Of a stretch of DNA of 64,000 bases, positions 52,028 through 59,644 are shown piece by piece; positions within the stretch are counted from its first letter, which is position 1, and every line of letters starts with the position of its first letter. The notes under the pieces are model-generated. The model was not told the DNA's origin and made no database searches. It saw nothing but the letters and a program-made list of their open reading frames with translations. Source of the DNA: CAZKRL01 sp964555295 (GTDB lineage Bacteria; Bacteroidota; Bacteroidia; Flavobacteriales_D; Sanyastnellaceae); contig CAZKRL010000004.1 in NCBI GenBank assembly GCA_964555295.1, positions 1 to 64,000 on the forward strand, in the 5' to 3' direction. Made by a program: the position numbers and the translations under genes.

Positions 52028-52987
52028 TTATATCCTCTCAGCGATTTTATAGTTGTTGCGGTTGCTTGAATTTCGGCCAATCAACTCTCCAACAAAACCA
52101 GCAAGAAACAACTGCGTGCCTATAATCATTGCGGTTAAAGCCAGATAAAATTTGGCCTGATCGGCAAGCAAGGGCGATGGCTTCTCAATGATATAGAGAT
52201 AGTAAAACTTATCGATGCCCATATAGGTGAAGAGCGACAGTCCGAGTATGAACATCAAAGCACCAATGGTTCCAAAAAAATGCATCGGCCTTTTTCCGAA
52301 TTTGGAAATGAACATGATGGTCATCAAGTCGAGTGGACCATTTACGAAGCGTTCAAGACCAAACTTGGTGACACCGAATTTTCTCGCTCGATGTTCCACC
52401 ACCTTTTCTCCAATCTTCTTGAATCCCTCGCGATGCGCCATTACCGGAATGTATCGGTGCATCTCGCCAAAAATTTCAAGACTCTTAACTACCTCTAATT
52501 TATACGCTTTCAATCCGCAGTTGAAATCATGCAAGTGGATACCACTCATCTTTCGGGTAGCCCAGTTGTATAGTTTGGTAGGAATGGTTTTGGTGATGGG
52601 GTCATGTCGCTTCTTTTTCCAGCCACTCACCAAATCATATCCTTGCTCGGTAATCATTTGATAGAGTTCCGGCAATTCGTCGGGAGAATCCTGCAGATCA
52701 GCATCCATAGTAATAACTACCTTTCCATTAGCCGCCTCGAAGCCAACATGCAAAGCAGCACTCTTACCATAATTTCGTTGGAATCTGATACCCCTTACTC
52801 TTGTGTCTTTTTCCGAGAGGGCAGAAACCACCTGCCATGAGCCATCCTTAGACCCGTCATCTATCATGATCATTTCAAAGGTTAACCGGTGATCATCGCA
52901 AACTTTTGAAATCCATGCATGAAGCTCACGCAAAGACTCTTCTTCGTTGTAGAGCGGAACCACTATGGATAGATCAGGCGTATTCAT
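52028..52987 (-). CDS. Family 2 glycosyltransferase (polyprenyl-phosphate sugar synthase type)
   Basis: 319 residues. The GT-A domain SIVVPLYNEEESLRELHAWI, with MIMIDDGSKDGSW and the metal-binding ITMDADLQDSPDELPEL, matches DPM1/GtrB enzymes that charge undecaprenyl phosphate with a sugar. Two C-terminal membrane helices (FFGTIGALMFILGLSLFTYM and FYLALTAMIIGTQLFLAGFV) anchor it. It could supply the lipid-linked donor for a GT-C enzyme such as the one at 35272. A TAAATTCG box lies ten bases before its ATG. Confidence 0.92.
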   Translation of the reverse strand: MNTPDLSIVVPLYNEEESLRELHAWISKVCDDHRLTFEMIMIDDGSKDGSWQVVSALSEKDTRVRGIRFQRNYGKSAALHVGFEAANGKVVITMDADLQDSPDELPELYQMITEQGYDLVSGWKKKRHDPITKTIPTKLYNWATRKMSGIHLHDFNCGLKAYKLEVVKSLEIFGEMHRYIPVMAHREGFKKIGEKVVEHRARKFGVTKFGLERFVNGPLDLMTIMFISKFGKRPMHFFGTIGALMFILGLSLFTYMGIDKFYYLYIIEKPSPLLADQAKFYLALTAMIIGTQLFLAGFVGELIGRNSSNRNNYKIAERI

Positions 52988-53044
52988 CTTGAGGCCCCGA
53001 ATTTAGTGAGATATTTTTTGAGCAATCCGTGTTTCAGCGCGAAG

Positions 53045-53058
53045 TATAATTATTTTCG
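53045..53058 (+). promoter_or_regulatory. Promoter elements of the SRP RNA
   Basis: TATAAT at 53045-53050 is directly followed by TATTTTCG (53051-53058), so either a sigma-70-like -10 or the Bacteroidota -7 element could serve. The RNA 5' end lies about ten bases on. Confidence 0.4.
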
Positions 53059-53067
53059 CAGCCAAAG

Positions 53068-53161
53068 GGCAAGTCTTCTACGACCAGCTCCTGTCCAATC
53101 CTCCAGGGTCGGAAGGCAGCAAAGGCAGACGGTTGTAGCGGTGCGATAGAAGTAGCTTGCC
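53068..53161 (+). ncRNA. ffs: Signal recognition particle RNA, small bacterial type (4.5S)
   Basis: The Ffh-binding hairpin tip is recognisable: GGGTCGGAAGGCAGCAAAGG at 53106-53125, with the conserved GGAAGGCAGC loop side. The ends pair: GGCAAG (53068-53073) with CTTGCC (53156-53161), continued by TCTTCTA against TAGAAG. The RNA targets nascent membrane proteins with Ffh. About 94 nt is the right size. A run of eight T follows. Confidence 0.92.
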
Positions 53162-53169
53162 TTTTTTTT
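53156..53169 (+). terminator. Intrinsic terminator of SRP RNA
   Basis: The closing stem of the RNA (CTTGCC) runs directly into eight T residues (53162-53169), a standard factor-independent terminator. Confidence 0.6.
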
Positions 53170-53193
53170 ATTGCATTTTCTCAAACCATATAT

Positions 53194-53718
53194 ATGTCCC
53201 AATCCGTCAACACGGAGTATTACAAGCGTCGCGCAAACGCTAAGAAAAAGGCACTCACCGCGGATTTAAAGGTATTGGTTCGCAAGAAACCGAAAGGTAT
53301 TGTGGCCGCTGTAAAGAAAGTGAGCACAGAGACCTGGCAGGAGGTAGATTGTAAAAGCTGTGGTCATTGTTGTATGTCAATGACACCCACTTGGAAGAAA
53401 TCGGAAATCAAACGAGTTGCAGCACATGTGGGTTTGACCTATCAGGAGTACTTTGAAAAATTTCTTTATAAGGAAGACGATACGGGGGATATCATGAATA
53501 ACTCAACCCCTTGTCAGCACTTTGATCGCAAGAAAGGTCTATGTTCGATTTATGAAATTCGTCCGCACGACTGTGCAACGTTTCCACATTTCCACCGAAC
53601 AGATTTTTTGGATCAGGTGGATGAAGTCTTTGTGCCCAATATGCCACGTTGTCCCGCAACCCTTGTAATGGTCGAAAAGCTCACCGCGCTGATGCGCGAA
53701 AAAGGCGTGCTCCGCTAA
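53194..53718 (+). CDS. YkgJ family cysteine-cluster protein
   Basis: 174 residues with the zinc- or iron-binding cysteine pattern of YkgJ/UPF0153 proteins: VDCKSCGHCCMSM, then TPCQHFDRKKGLCSIYEIRP followed by HDCATFP, and MPRCPATL. Cytoplasmic, function unknown. The basic lysine-rich N-terminus is an addition to the core family. Its TAA stop shares a base with the ATG of the radical SAM gene, so the two are translationally coupled. Confidence 0.88.
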   Translation: MSQSVNTEYYKRRANAKKKALTADLKVLVRKKPKGIVAAVKKVSTETWQEVDCKSCGHCCMSMTPTWKKSEIKRVAAHVGLTYQEYFEKFLYKEDDTGDIMNNSTPCQHFDRKKGLCSIYEIRPHDCATFPHFHRTDFLDQVDEVFVPNMPRCPATLVMVEKLTALMREKGVLR

Positions 53719-54998
53719 TGACGTCTCCTCATCCTCATCGAGTTCCTTTCATGGTCTATGCTGATGCGGACGGAAAAATTTTCGAAGATGAGCGCTATGA
53801 AGTCGCCGGCAGATCGGGGTACAATGTATATCCGCTAACTCCCGAAGATTTTATTGAACTTCCCAATGGAAGCGACTTATTTACCCTTCCTGGTCGACAT
53901 CCCTATGGTTATAACCGAAACACCGATCAATTTGAAGTTCGTGAAGATGTGCAGGCAGTTGCATCGTTGAATGCTCCCGCATACACACAACTCTATATGG
54001 CAGCATTTGGCACCGATGAGTCCGACGCGCCCACATTGCCACTCTATTGTTATACTGCGGTGGGCTGGCTCGACGGTAAGTTCTATACAACTGCGGTTCG
54101 CATTGATCCTGATATCAGACAAGATCTTGAACATTTTGATCAGCCTGTTATAGAGAAGATCACACTGGAGAGGATTCAACAGCACCCTGACAATCGATTG
54201 ATTCGCCACCTAGGCGAGAATTGCAGCATTCGATATTGTTGCCCTGCAGCGCGTAATTTTTTTCTGGGACGATGGGAATGTCCTATTCCTGTCTCACCTG
54301 CGTGTAACAGCAATTGTATTGGTTGCATTTCTTTTCAACCTTCTGAGCGCGAGCTTCAGTCTCCTCAAGAGCGTTTGGGTTTCATTCCAACAGTCGATGA
54401 GATAGTAGAATTTACGGTTCCGCATCTTGAAACTGCCGTAAATCCTATCGTAAGTTTTGGTCAAGGGTGTGAAGGAGAGCCCTTGTTGGTGTGGCAGTTG
54501 ATTCGTGATTCCATCAAAGCGATTCGCAAGAGAACATCCCGGGGGATCATCAATATGAATAGCAACGGCAGTAAGCCTGCAGCTGTGGAAGAGCTGATGA
54601 AGGCCGGACTGAATTCAATTCGCGTAAGCACCAATTCTGCACGCAAGGATGTCTATGAATCTTACTATTTGCCAAATAATTACTCTTTTGAAGATATCGT
54701 TGAAAGCTCACGAATAGTGAGACAATATGGTGGCTGGGCCAGTATTAACTATTTCACTTTCCCCGGAATGACAGATCATCCGGAGGAATTTGAAGCTTTA
54801 AGGAAATGGATCCGTTATGCCGATCTATCGATGATTCAATGGCGGAATTTCAATATTGATCCCGATTGGTACTTAGGTAAAATCAACATCACTGAATTGC
54901 CGGAAGGCCTGGGTATTCGCAATGTAATGAGTGCCATCAGATCTGAATTTCCTGAGTTGCGATTTGGTTATTTCAACCCTTATTTCAAATCGAATTAA
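53718..54998 (+). CDS. Radical SAM protein of unknown substrate
   Basis: 426 residues. Residues 1-175 have no motif known to me. A cluster CCPAARNFFLGRWECPIPVS precedes the radical SAM triad CNSNCIGC (Cys196, Cys200, Cys203). SFGQGCEGEPLL and NMNSNGSKPAAV are the SAM-binding strands of a TIM-barrel radical SAM enzyme. No C-terminal SPASM cysteines are seen. The start at 53718 (TAATG junction with the YkgJ gene) is preferred over 53649, which would overlap that gene. The coupling suggests the YkgJ protein may serve it. Confidence 0.88.
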   Translation: MTSPHPHRVPFMVYADADGKIFEDERYEVAGRSGYNVYPLTPEDFIELPNGSDLFTLPGRHPYGYNRNTDQFEVREDVQAVASLNAPAYTQLYMAAFGTDESDAPTLPLYCYTAVGWLDGKFYTTAVRIDPDIRQDLEHFDQPVIEKITLERIQQHPDNRLIRHLGENCSIRYCCPAARNFFLGRWECPIPVSPACNSNCIGCISFQPSERELQSPQERLGFIPTVDEIVEFTVPHLETAVNPIVSFGQGCEGEPLLVWQLIRDSIKAIRKRTSRGIINMNSNGSKPAAVEELMKAGLNSIRVSTNSARKDVYESYYLPNNYSFEDIVESSRIVRQYGGWASINYFTFPGMTDHPEEFEALRKWIRYADLSMIQWRNFNIDPDWYLGKINITELPEGLGIRNVMSAIRSEFPELRFGYFNPYFKSN

Positions 54999-55089
54999 CA
55001 GGTTGCTGATCATTACTTTTTGCAAAGTATATATTTGGTAAACACTGTTTTAGAATGGTAAGGTTAGTTTCGTCAAAAACCTTACACCA

Positions 55090-55392
55090 TTGAACTCAAA
55101 AGTTTTTTTCTGCAGTAAGCAGAGATTGTCGAATGCTGTTCAGCATTCCTTTAAGTCCTTGGGTATTCATGAGGTGGCCTCTGATCAGCCGCATATAGTT
55201 GCCGGTGAGCGGGGATGGAAATTGTTATCACCGTCACAAAAGGTTGAGGTGGGTATCATTCCTCAGGATGAAGGATTTCAGTTAACCGTGCATGTGGAGA
55301 GTAAGGTGCCTGCTCTGAACTTTGCGGTCAGTGATTATTTAGAAGAAGAGCTTTTGTACAGAATCAAAGAAAAGGTTGCCGCGAACAATTGA
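55090..55392 (+). CDS. Small protein of unknown function
   Basis: 100 residues from TTG 55090 (no ATG nearby). Soluble, mixed alpha/beta: VFFCSKQRLSNAVQHSFKSL, KVEVGIIPQDEGFQLTVHVE, and a C-terminal helix LEEELLYRIKEKVAANN. No family recognised. The amphipathic pattern and clean spacing suggest a real gene, but evidence is modest. Confidence 0.5.
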   Translation: MNSKVFFCSKQRLSNAVQHSFKSLGIHEVASDQPHIVAGERGWKLLSPSQKVEVGIIPQDEGFQLTVHVESKVPALNFAVSDYLEEELLYRIKEKVAANN

Positions 55393-55440
55393 CGGTTTAC
55401 CCTATACTGAACTGCCTTACTTTTTATAAACTTGCGCAAA

Positions 55441-55932
55441 ATGAGTTTAAAGCTTTGTTTGCTTCTTTTATTCATGCCGCATGAGTCATTGCGTGTGCAT
55501 CATTTTTATGTAAGTAAAACCATCATGAACTTTTCATCCGTTAAGGGAACGATTGAAATGACCACACGTTTTTTTACCGATGATCTGGAAAAAGCAATAA
55601 GTAGTTTTTCGTCGTCCGAATTCAGTTTTAAACAGGATGGCGATGCCAGTGATGCTCAGAAGGTTTCAGCTTATCTCGACCAACATCTAAAAATCTCCAT
55701 CAACGGCTCACCTATTCAATGTAACTGGGTTGGCATGGAAACAGAAGTAGACCTTACCTATTGTTATTTGGAGATAGCTGTAGGAGAATATCTGCGTAAT
55801 GTGGAAATCATGAATGATTGCTTGATGGAGATTTTTCCTGAGCAACAAAATATTATTGACTTGTCAATTCAATCCACCACTCAAACTGCGATACTGGTGA
55901 AGGGAGCTAATCGGCATTTATTCGTGAGATGA
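55441..55932 (+). CDS. DUF6702-like envelope protein
   Basis: 163 residues with an N-terminal hydrophobic segment (LKLCLLLLFMPHESL) leading into VHHFYVSKTIMNF, typical of a Bacteroidota family I recall as DUF6702. It continues with TIEMTTRFFTDDLEKAIS and a conserved VDLTYCYLEIAV strand. Role unknown. The ATG at 55441 is preferred over a TTG at 55432. A TAAACTTG box ends six bases before it. It overlaps nth by four bases. Confidence 0.65.
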   Translation: MSLKLCLLLLFMPHESLRVHHFYVSKTIMNFSSVKGTIEMTTRFFTDDLEKAISSFSSSEFSFKQDGDASDAQKVSAYLDQHLKISINGSPIQCNWVGMETEVDLTYCYLEIAVGEYLRNVEIMNDCLMEIFPEQQNIIDLSIQSTTQTAILVKGANRHLFVR

Positions 55933-56570
55933 ATAAAAAGGAGAAGGTGGCTTATGTGTTAAGAGAGCTTGAGCGGCTTTATCCCAATCCTGCAATCCCC
56001 CTTGATCATTCAGATGCATACACTCTATTGATAGCCGTTTTACTTTCTGCACAATGCACGGATGCCAGGGTGAATATTGTAACCCCGCATCTATTTGCCA
56101 GAGCTTCTTCCCCGGAGGAAATGGTTCGTTTGTCGGTAGAGGAGATAAGAGACATCATAAGACCTTGTGGACTTTCACCTGCTAAAAGCAAAAACATACA
56201 TCGCCTTTCAGAGATATTGATAGAGGAATATCAAGGACAAGTGCCTAACGACATGGCCAAGCTGGAGTCGCTTCCAGGAGTTGGTCATAAGACTGCCGGC
56301 GTGGTGATGATACAGGCATTCGGTGTACCGGCGTTTCCGGTTGACACGCATATTCATCGCATGATGTACCGCTGGGGTTTGAGCAATGGCAGTTCAGTAG
56401 AGCAGACGGAACGTGATGCCAAGCGGCTGTTTCCAGAATCCACCTGGATCAAATTACATCTGCAAATCATTTACTACGCAAGAGAGTTTTCTCCTGCAAT
56501 AAGTGCGAAAGAGGAGAGAGATTTTATTACTATGACACTTGCAGGAAGGATAAAGAAGCTCAAAAAATAA
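55929..56570 (+). CDS. nth: Endonuclease III lacking the C-terminal iron-sulfur cluster
   Basis: Bifunctional DNA glycosylase/AP lyase for oxidised pyrimidines, 213 residues. The helix-hairpin-helix LPGVGHKTAG carries catalytic Lys121, and Asp139 lies in VDTHIHR; FPESTWIKLHLQIIYYAREF is also typical. The four cysteines (C-x6-C-x2-C-x5-C) that bind the [4Fe-4S] cluster are absent: after YAREF the sequence is SPAISAKEERDFI, and only Cys43 and Cys80 remain in the whole protein. The fold and active site are otherwise complete, so activity is plausible without the cluster. Confidence 0.93.
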   Translation: MNKKEKVAYVLRELERLYPNPAIPLDHSDAYTLLIAVLLSAQCTDARVNIVTPHLFARASSPEEMVRLSVEEIRDIIRPCGLSPAKSKNIHRLSEILIEEYQGQVPNDMAKLESLPGVGHKTAGVVMIQAFGVPAFPVDTHIHRMMYRWGLSNGSSVEQTERDAKRLFPESTWIKLHLQIIYYAREFSPAISAKEERDFITMTLAGRIKKLKK

Positions 56571-56589
56571 ATCTCATCTGAATGCATCA

Positions 56590-57321
56590 TCACCAGCGGC
56601 GTATACCCAGTCTGAAGTGTGTCAAGATCAGGAAAGAGCCAATGAGTGTGATGAAGTAAATGATATCCCGAGTATCTATGAGACCTGTACTCAAATGATC
56701 GTAATGGAATTTAATTCCAAGTTTGAGCATGAACTCATCCAAAGTGCCGAGCAATTCAAATGAGGCAAGTGAATGAAATGCAAAAAATAAGAGAAAACAA
56801 AACACGATTGTAACCACAAAGGCAACTATCTGACTTGATGTAAGGCAACTTGCAAAAATGCCTATGGCTACATAACCCGAAGCAAGCAATAATAGGCCGA
56901 GATAACTTCCTATTGTGGCTCCATGATCAATATTCCCTTGTGGATTTCCGTATGCTATAACTGTATAGTAGGTCACCAGCGTTGGAAGAAGTGCAATAAC
57001 TACCAATGAGAGGGCTCCAAGGAATTTCGCTGCGATAATTTGTGTGTCGCTGATGGGACGGGTAAATAGTAATTCAATGGTCCCTAAATCAGTTTCCTCT
57101 GCAAATGATTTCATTGTAATGGCAGGAATGAGCAGTAACAATACCCACGGAGCAAGAAAGAAGAACGGCTCCATTGTTGCCATTTCGAGTTCTGGAATAT
57201 TGAAGTTGCCAGGTATAACCCAGAGCATGAGGTTCGTAAGGACAAGAAATGTCGCGATGACAGAATACCCTACCAATGAACTCAAAAAACCATTGATCTC
57301 TTTCCTTAATAATGCAATCAT
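56590..57321 (-). CDS. gldF: Gliding-motility-associated ABC transporter permease GldF
   Basis: 243-residue inner-membrane permease with six helices. MIALLRKEINGFLSSLVGYS and MKSFAEETDLGTIELLFTRPI followed by SDTQIIAAKF are characteristic of GldF and related ABC-2 permeases. With GldA and GldG it forms an exporter needed for gliding in some Flavobacteria. gldG usually follows gldF, but here the convergent nth gene comes next. Precedent for GldF without an adjacent GldG is unclear to me. Confidence 0.88.
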   Translation of the reverse strand: MIALLRKEINGFLSSLVGYSVIATFLVLTNLMLWVIPGNFNIPELEMATMEPFFFLAPWVLLLLIPAITMKSFAEETDLGTIELLFTRPISDTQIIAAKFLGALSLVVIALLPTLVTYYTVIAYGNPQGNIDHGATIGSYLGLLLLASGYVAIGIFASCLTSSQIVAFVVTIVFCFLLFFAFHSLASFELLGTLDEFMLKLGIKFHYDHLSTGLIDTRDIIYFITLIGSFLILTHFRLGIRRW

Positions 57322-57323
57322 TT

Positions 57324-57635
57324 TCAGTGTGTATGAATCATGGATGGTTGGATTTCTTTAACGGTCCATGCCTCTGCAGGGCAATGAAACAATGCCTTTA
57401 CTTGTGACCAAATCATCCGGAATAACTCCGATTTTCTGTAGTTTTCGAGATCCGTTTCCGATTGCCAAATACTAACGGTGAAGCAAATGCCATTCGATGT
57501 GATGTCATTGAGAAGCTGTAAACCCTCACACCCTGACATCGCTGATATTGCGTCTCGATGACTCTCAAACAATTGAATAAACCTTTCAACTTCTTCAGTA
57601 CGAATTGTCATTTTCACTATTCTCGTAATCATCAA
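57324..57635 (-). CDS. Antibiotic-biosynthesis-monooxygenase (ABM)-like dimeric alpha/beta protein
   Basis: 103 residues of the ABM/ferredoxin-like fold: ITRIVKMTIRTEEVERFIQL, SMCEGLQLL-like segment (MSGCEGLQLLNDI), FTVSIWQSETDLENYRKSE, and FRMIWSQVKALF. Bacteroidota homologues are small enzymes or chaperones of unknown substrate. It overlaps the 3' end of the SAM hydrolase gene by 41 bases, and its stop lies two bases before gldF, so the three form an operon. Confidence 0.8.
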   Translation of the reverse strand: MMITRIVKMTIRTEEVERFIQLFESHRDAISAMSGCEGLQLLNDITSNGICFTVSIWQSETDLENYRKSELFRMIWSQVKALFHCPAEAWTVKEIQPSMIHTH

Positions 57636-58422
57636 ATGTTATTATTATAGTATCACGGAGTTGTAATCCGAATAACTGTGCTGCGCCTCCACCATGCTGT
57701 GTTGTTCCACTATTGATGGCAATCATAAGGTCGCCATGGGTTGTCCACATAGCCAGTCGCTCACCCTGCACCACCTCTGTGTAGTATTCATGAATCTTGG
57801 TCAGATCAAATGCAGAGGATTTGAAGTTCACTGAAAAATCTCTGCCCTTGCATGCCTGTGTGAATTCATGTCGATGAATATTGGTGATGACATTGCCGTA
57901 ATGATCGATATGCACAACTCTGCCACGAATCTCATTCTCCGTAAAATCTGCGCCCGGAACAAATGCAAATTGTATGTTTTCTGTACGTTTCCCAAGTACT
58001 TCAGGAGTGCCACCCTTGGATAGATGAGCAGCTGCCAATGCAAATACACCCCGCATCGGAAACTTCCATTGGTCGGCCTGTGAAATATGGATCTCAAATA
58101 TTTCCTCCGGTGATTCATCAAGGATTAACGGTATAACCCCGTTATCAGCAGCAATGAAATAATGCCCCATATGATGCACAACAATGTGTGCTTGTTGCAT
58201 GGTAAACTCTGGCTTTACTCCAATGACGTGAACCGTTCCGATAGGAAACTCTCGCCATACCTGACTTATCAAATGTGCCGCATGAAATATATCGAAGGAG
58301 CGAACGGCGTGAGAAATATCTACAATCTGTGCCTGTGGTGCATGATTTAATACCGCGGCTTTGACCGACGCAACGTAAGCATCGGTAAGACCCATATCTG
58401 ATGTGAGTGTTATGATTCCCAA
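57595..58422 (-). CDS. SAM hydrolase (DUF62/S-adenosylmethionine hydroxide adenosyltransferase family)
   Basis: 275 residues. IITLTSDMGLTDAYVASVKA is the family start with the conserved Asp; QIVDISHAVRSFDIFHAAHL and YFIAADNGVIPLIL complete the SAM-binding trimer interface, with VVHIDHYGNVITNI and the C-terminal beta domain behind. The hydrolase branch splits SAM into adenosine and methionine using hydroxide. No chlorinase or fluorinase marks are evident. The start is a TTG, as no ATG is available that keeps the conserved N-terminus. Confidence 0.9.
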   Translation of the reverse strand: MGIITLTSDMGLTDAYVASVKAAVLNHAPQAQIVDISHAVRSFDIFHAAHLISQVWREFPIGTVHVIGVKPEFTMQQAHIVVHHMGHYFIAADNGVIPLILDESPEEIFEIHISQADQWKFPMRGVFALAAAHLSKGGTPEVLGKRTENIQFAFVPGADFTENEIRGRVVHIDHYGNVITNIHRHEFTQACKGRDFSVNFKSSAFDLTKIHEYYTEVVQGERLAMWTTHGDLMIAINSGTTQHGGGAAQLFGLQLRDTIIITFDDYENSENDNSY

Positions 58423-58451
58423 GTATCCTTTCTGTGTTTCAAAAATCCGTT

Positions 58452-58459
58452 TACTTTCG
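58452..58459 (+). promoter_or_regulatory. -7 box upstream of phoH
   Basis: TACTTTCG, 48 bases before the phoH TTG start. The sequence between is AT-rich and holds no alternative ATG in frame. Confidence 0.3.
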
Positions 58460-58507
58460 TGATTCTTTAAGGATCATTTTAAAATTTATCAATACTGCAA
58501 TTAACCA

Positions 58508-59443
58508 TTGACTGAGAGAGAAATAATACTTCCGGATATCGACCCGTTGGTCTTTTTCGGTCCGTCAAACAATCATTTCAGATTTTTACAGAGTAAATTC
58601 CCAACCCTTAGAATCACGGCGAGAGGGAATAATATCAAGTGTTCCGGTTCAGAGAGTGAAATGGATCGTTTTGAGCTCAAACTCGAAGAAATATTCGGCT
58701 ATATCGAACGACATGGTCGAATGACCATTCAGGATGTGGAGAGAATTTTGGATGGATTGAATAATCAAAATGCCGAGAATTCTGATAATGCTATTCTATA
58801 CGGACCGGGTGGTTTAAAGGTGGTTGCAAGATCACCTAACCAGCAACGGATGGTCGAAGCTTGTGCTTCGCACGATATGATTTTCGCGGTGGGTCCTGCC
58901 GGTTCCGGCAAAACCTACACCGCTGTTGCATTGGCTGTGAGAGCTCTGAAAGACAAGCAAGTCAAAAGAATCATTCTTACCCGACCAGCGGTTGAGGCAG
59001 GCGAGAATCTGGGTTTCTTGCCGGGGGATCTGAAGGAGAAATTGGATCCGTACATGCAACCTCTTTATGACGCTCTGATGGATATGATACCCGCTGAAAA
59101 GCTGGCAGATTATATTGAAAAAGGCGTTATCGAAATTGCTCCGCTCGCCTTCATGCGGGGTCGGACACTCGATAAGGCATTTGTTATTTTGGATGAGGCG
59201 CAGAACGCAACCGTTTCCCAAATGAAAATGTTTCTCACACGAATGGGAAGGGATGCTAAGTTCATAATCACCGGCGACGCAACCCAAATTGATTTGCCAA
59301 GAAATCAACCCAGCGGATTATTGAAAAGTATTGAACTCGTTAGAAACATCAGTGGAATCGCTACAATCGAACTCAATGCAGGTGATGTCGTGAGGCACCG
59401 GCTCGTCGCAAGAATCATTGAGGCATTCGATGCCGATAAGTGA
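58508..59443 (+). CDS. PhoH family ATPase
   Basis: 311-residue P-loop protein, RNA-helicase-like and widespread in bacteria. N-terminal KH-like part (FLQSKFPTLRITARGNNIKC), then ATPase: AVGPAGSGKTYTAVALAVRA (Walker A), ILTRPAVEAGENLGFLPGD, FVILDEAQNATVSQMKMFL (Walker B), and FIITGDATQIDLPRNQPSGL. Starts with TTG. In many bacteria phoH-like ybeZ sits with ybeY; that gene is not next to it here. Confidence 0.93.
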   Translation: MTEREIILPDIDPLVFFGPSNNHFRFLQSKFPTLRITARGNNIKCSGSESEMDRFELKLEEIFGYIERHGRMTIQDVERILDGLNNQNAENSDNAILYGPGGLKVVARSPNQQRMVEACASHDMIFAVGPAGSGKTYTAVALAVRALKDKQVKRIILTRPAVEAGENLGFLPGDLKEKLDPYMQPLYDALMDMIPAEKLADYIEKGVIEIAPLAFMRGRTLDKAFVILDEAQNATVSQMKMFLTRMGRDAKFIITGDATQIDLPRNQPSGLLKSIELVRNISGIATIELNAGDVVRHRLVARIIEAFDADK

Positions 59444-59644
59444 CTTCTGCATAGTCTGCGCCAGTGATCGGAGTGTCTGCTGAAGTGAAAATTATTGCAT
59501 GCCTAAATAGTCAACAATGAACGCTGTTATATAATGCCATTTGCCCATTGTTGCGATGCTATTTTCTAACAATCGATAACACTTTTTTCAGTTCTGATTG
59601 TTGAGAAGACTTTTCGCGTTAGGGTATGGGAAGAGCGAAATTTG

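Noticed and set aside
53649..53717. Longer N-terminus for the radical SAM protein
   Set aside because: It would overlap the YkgJ gene by 70 bases and encode an unrelated basic stretch; the TAATG junction at 53718 is a typical coupled start.
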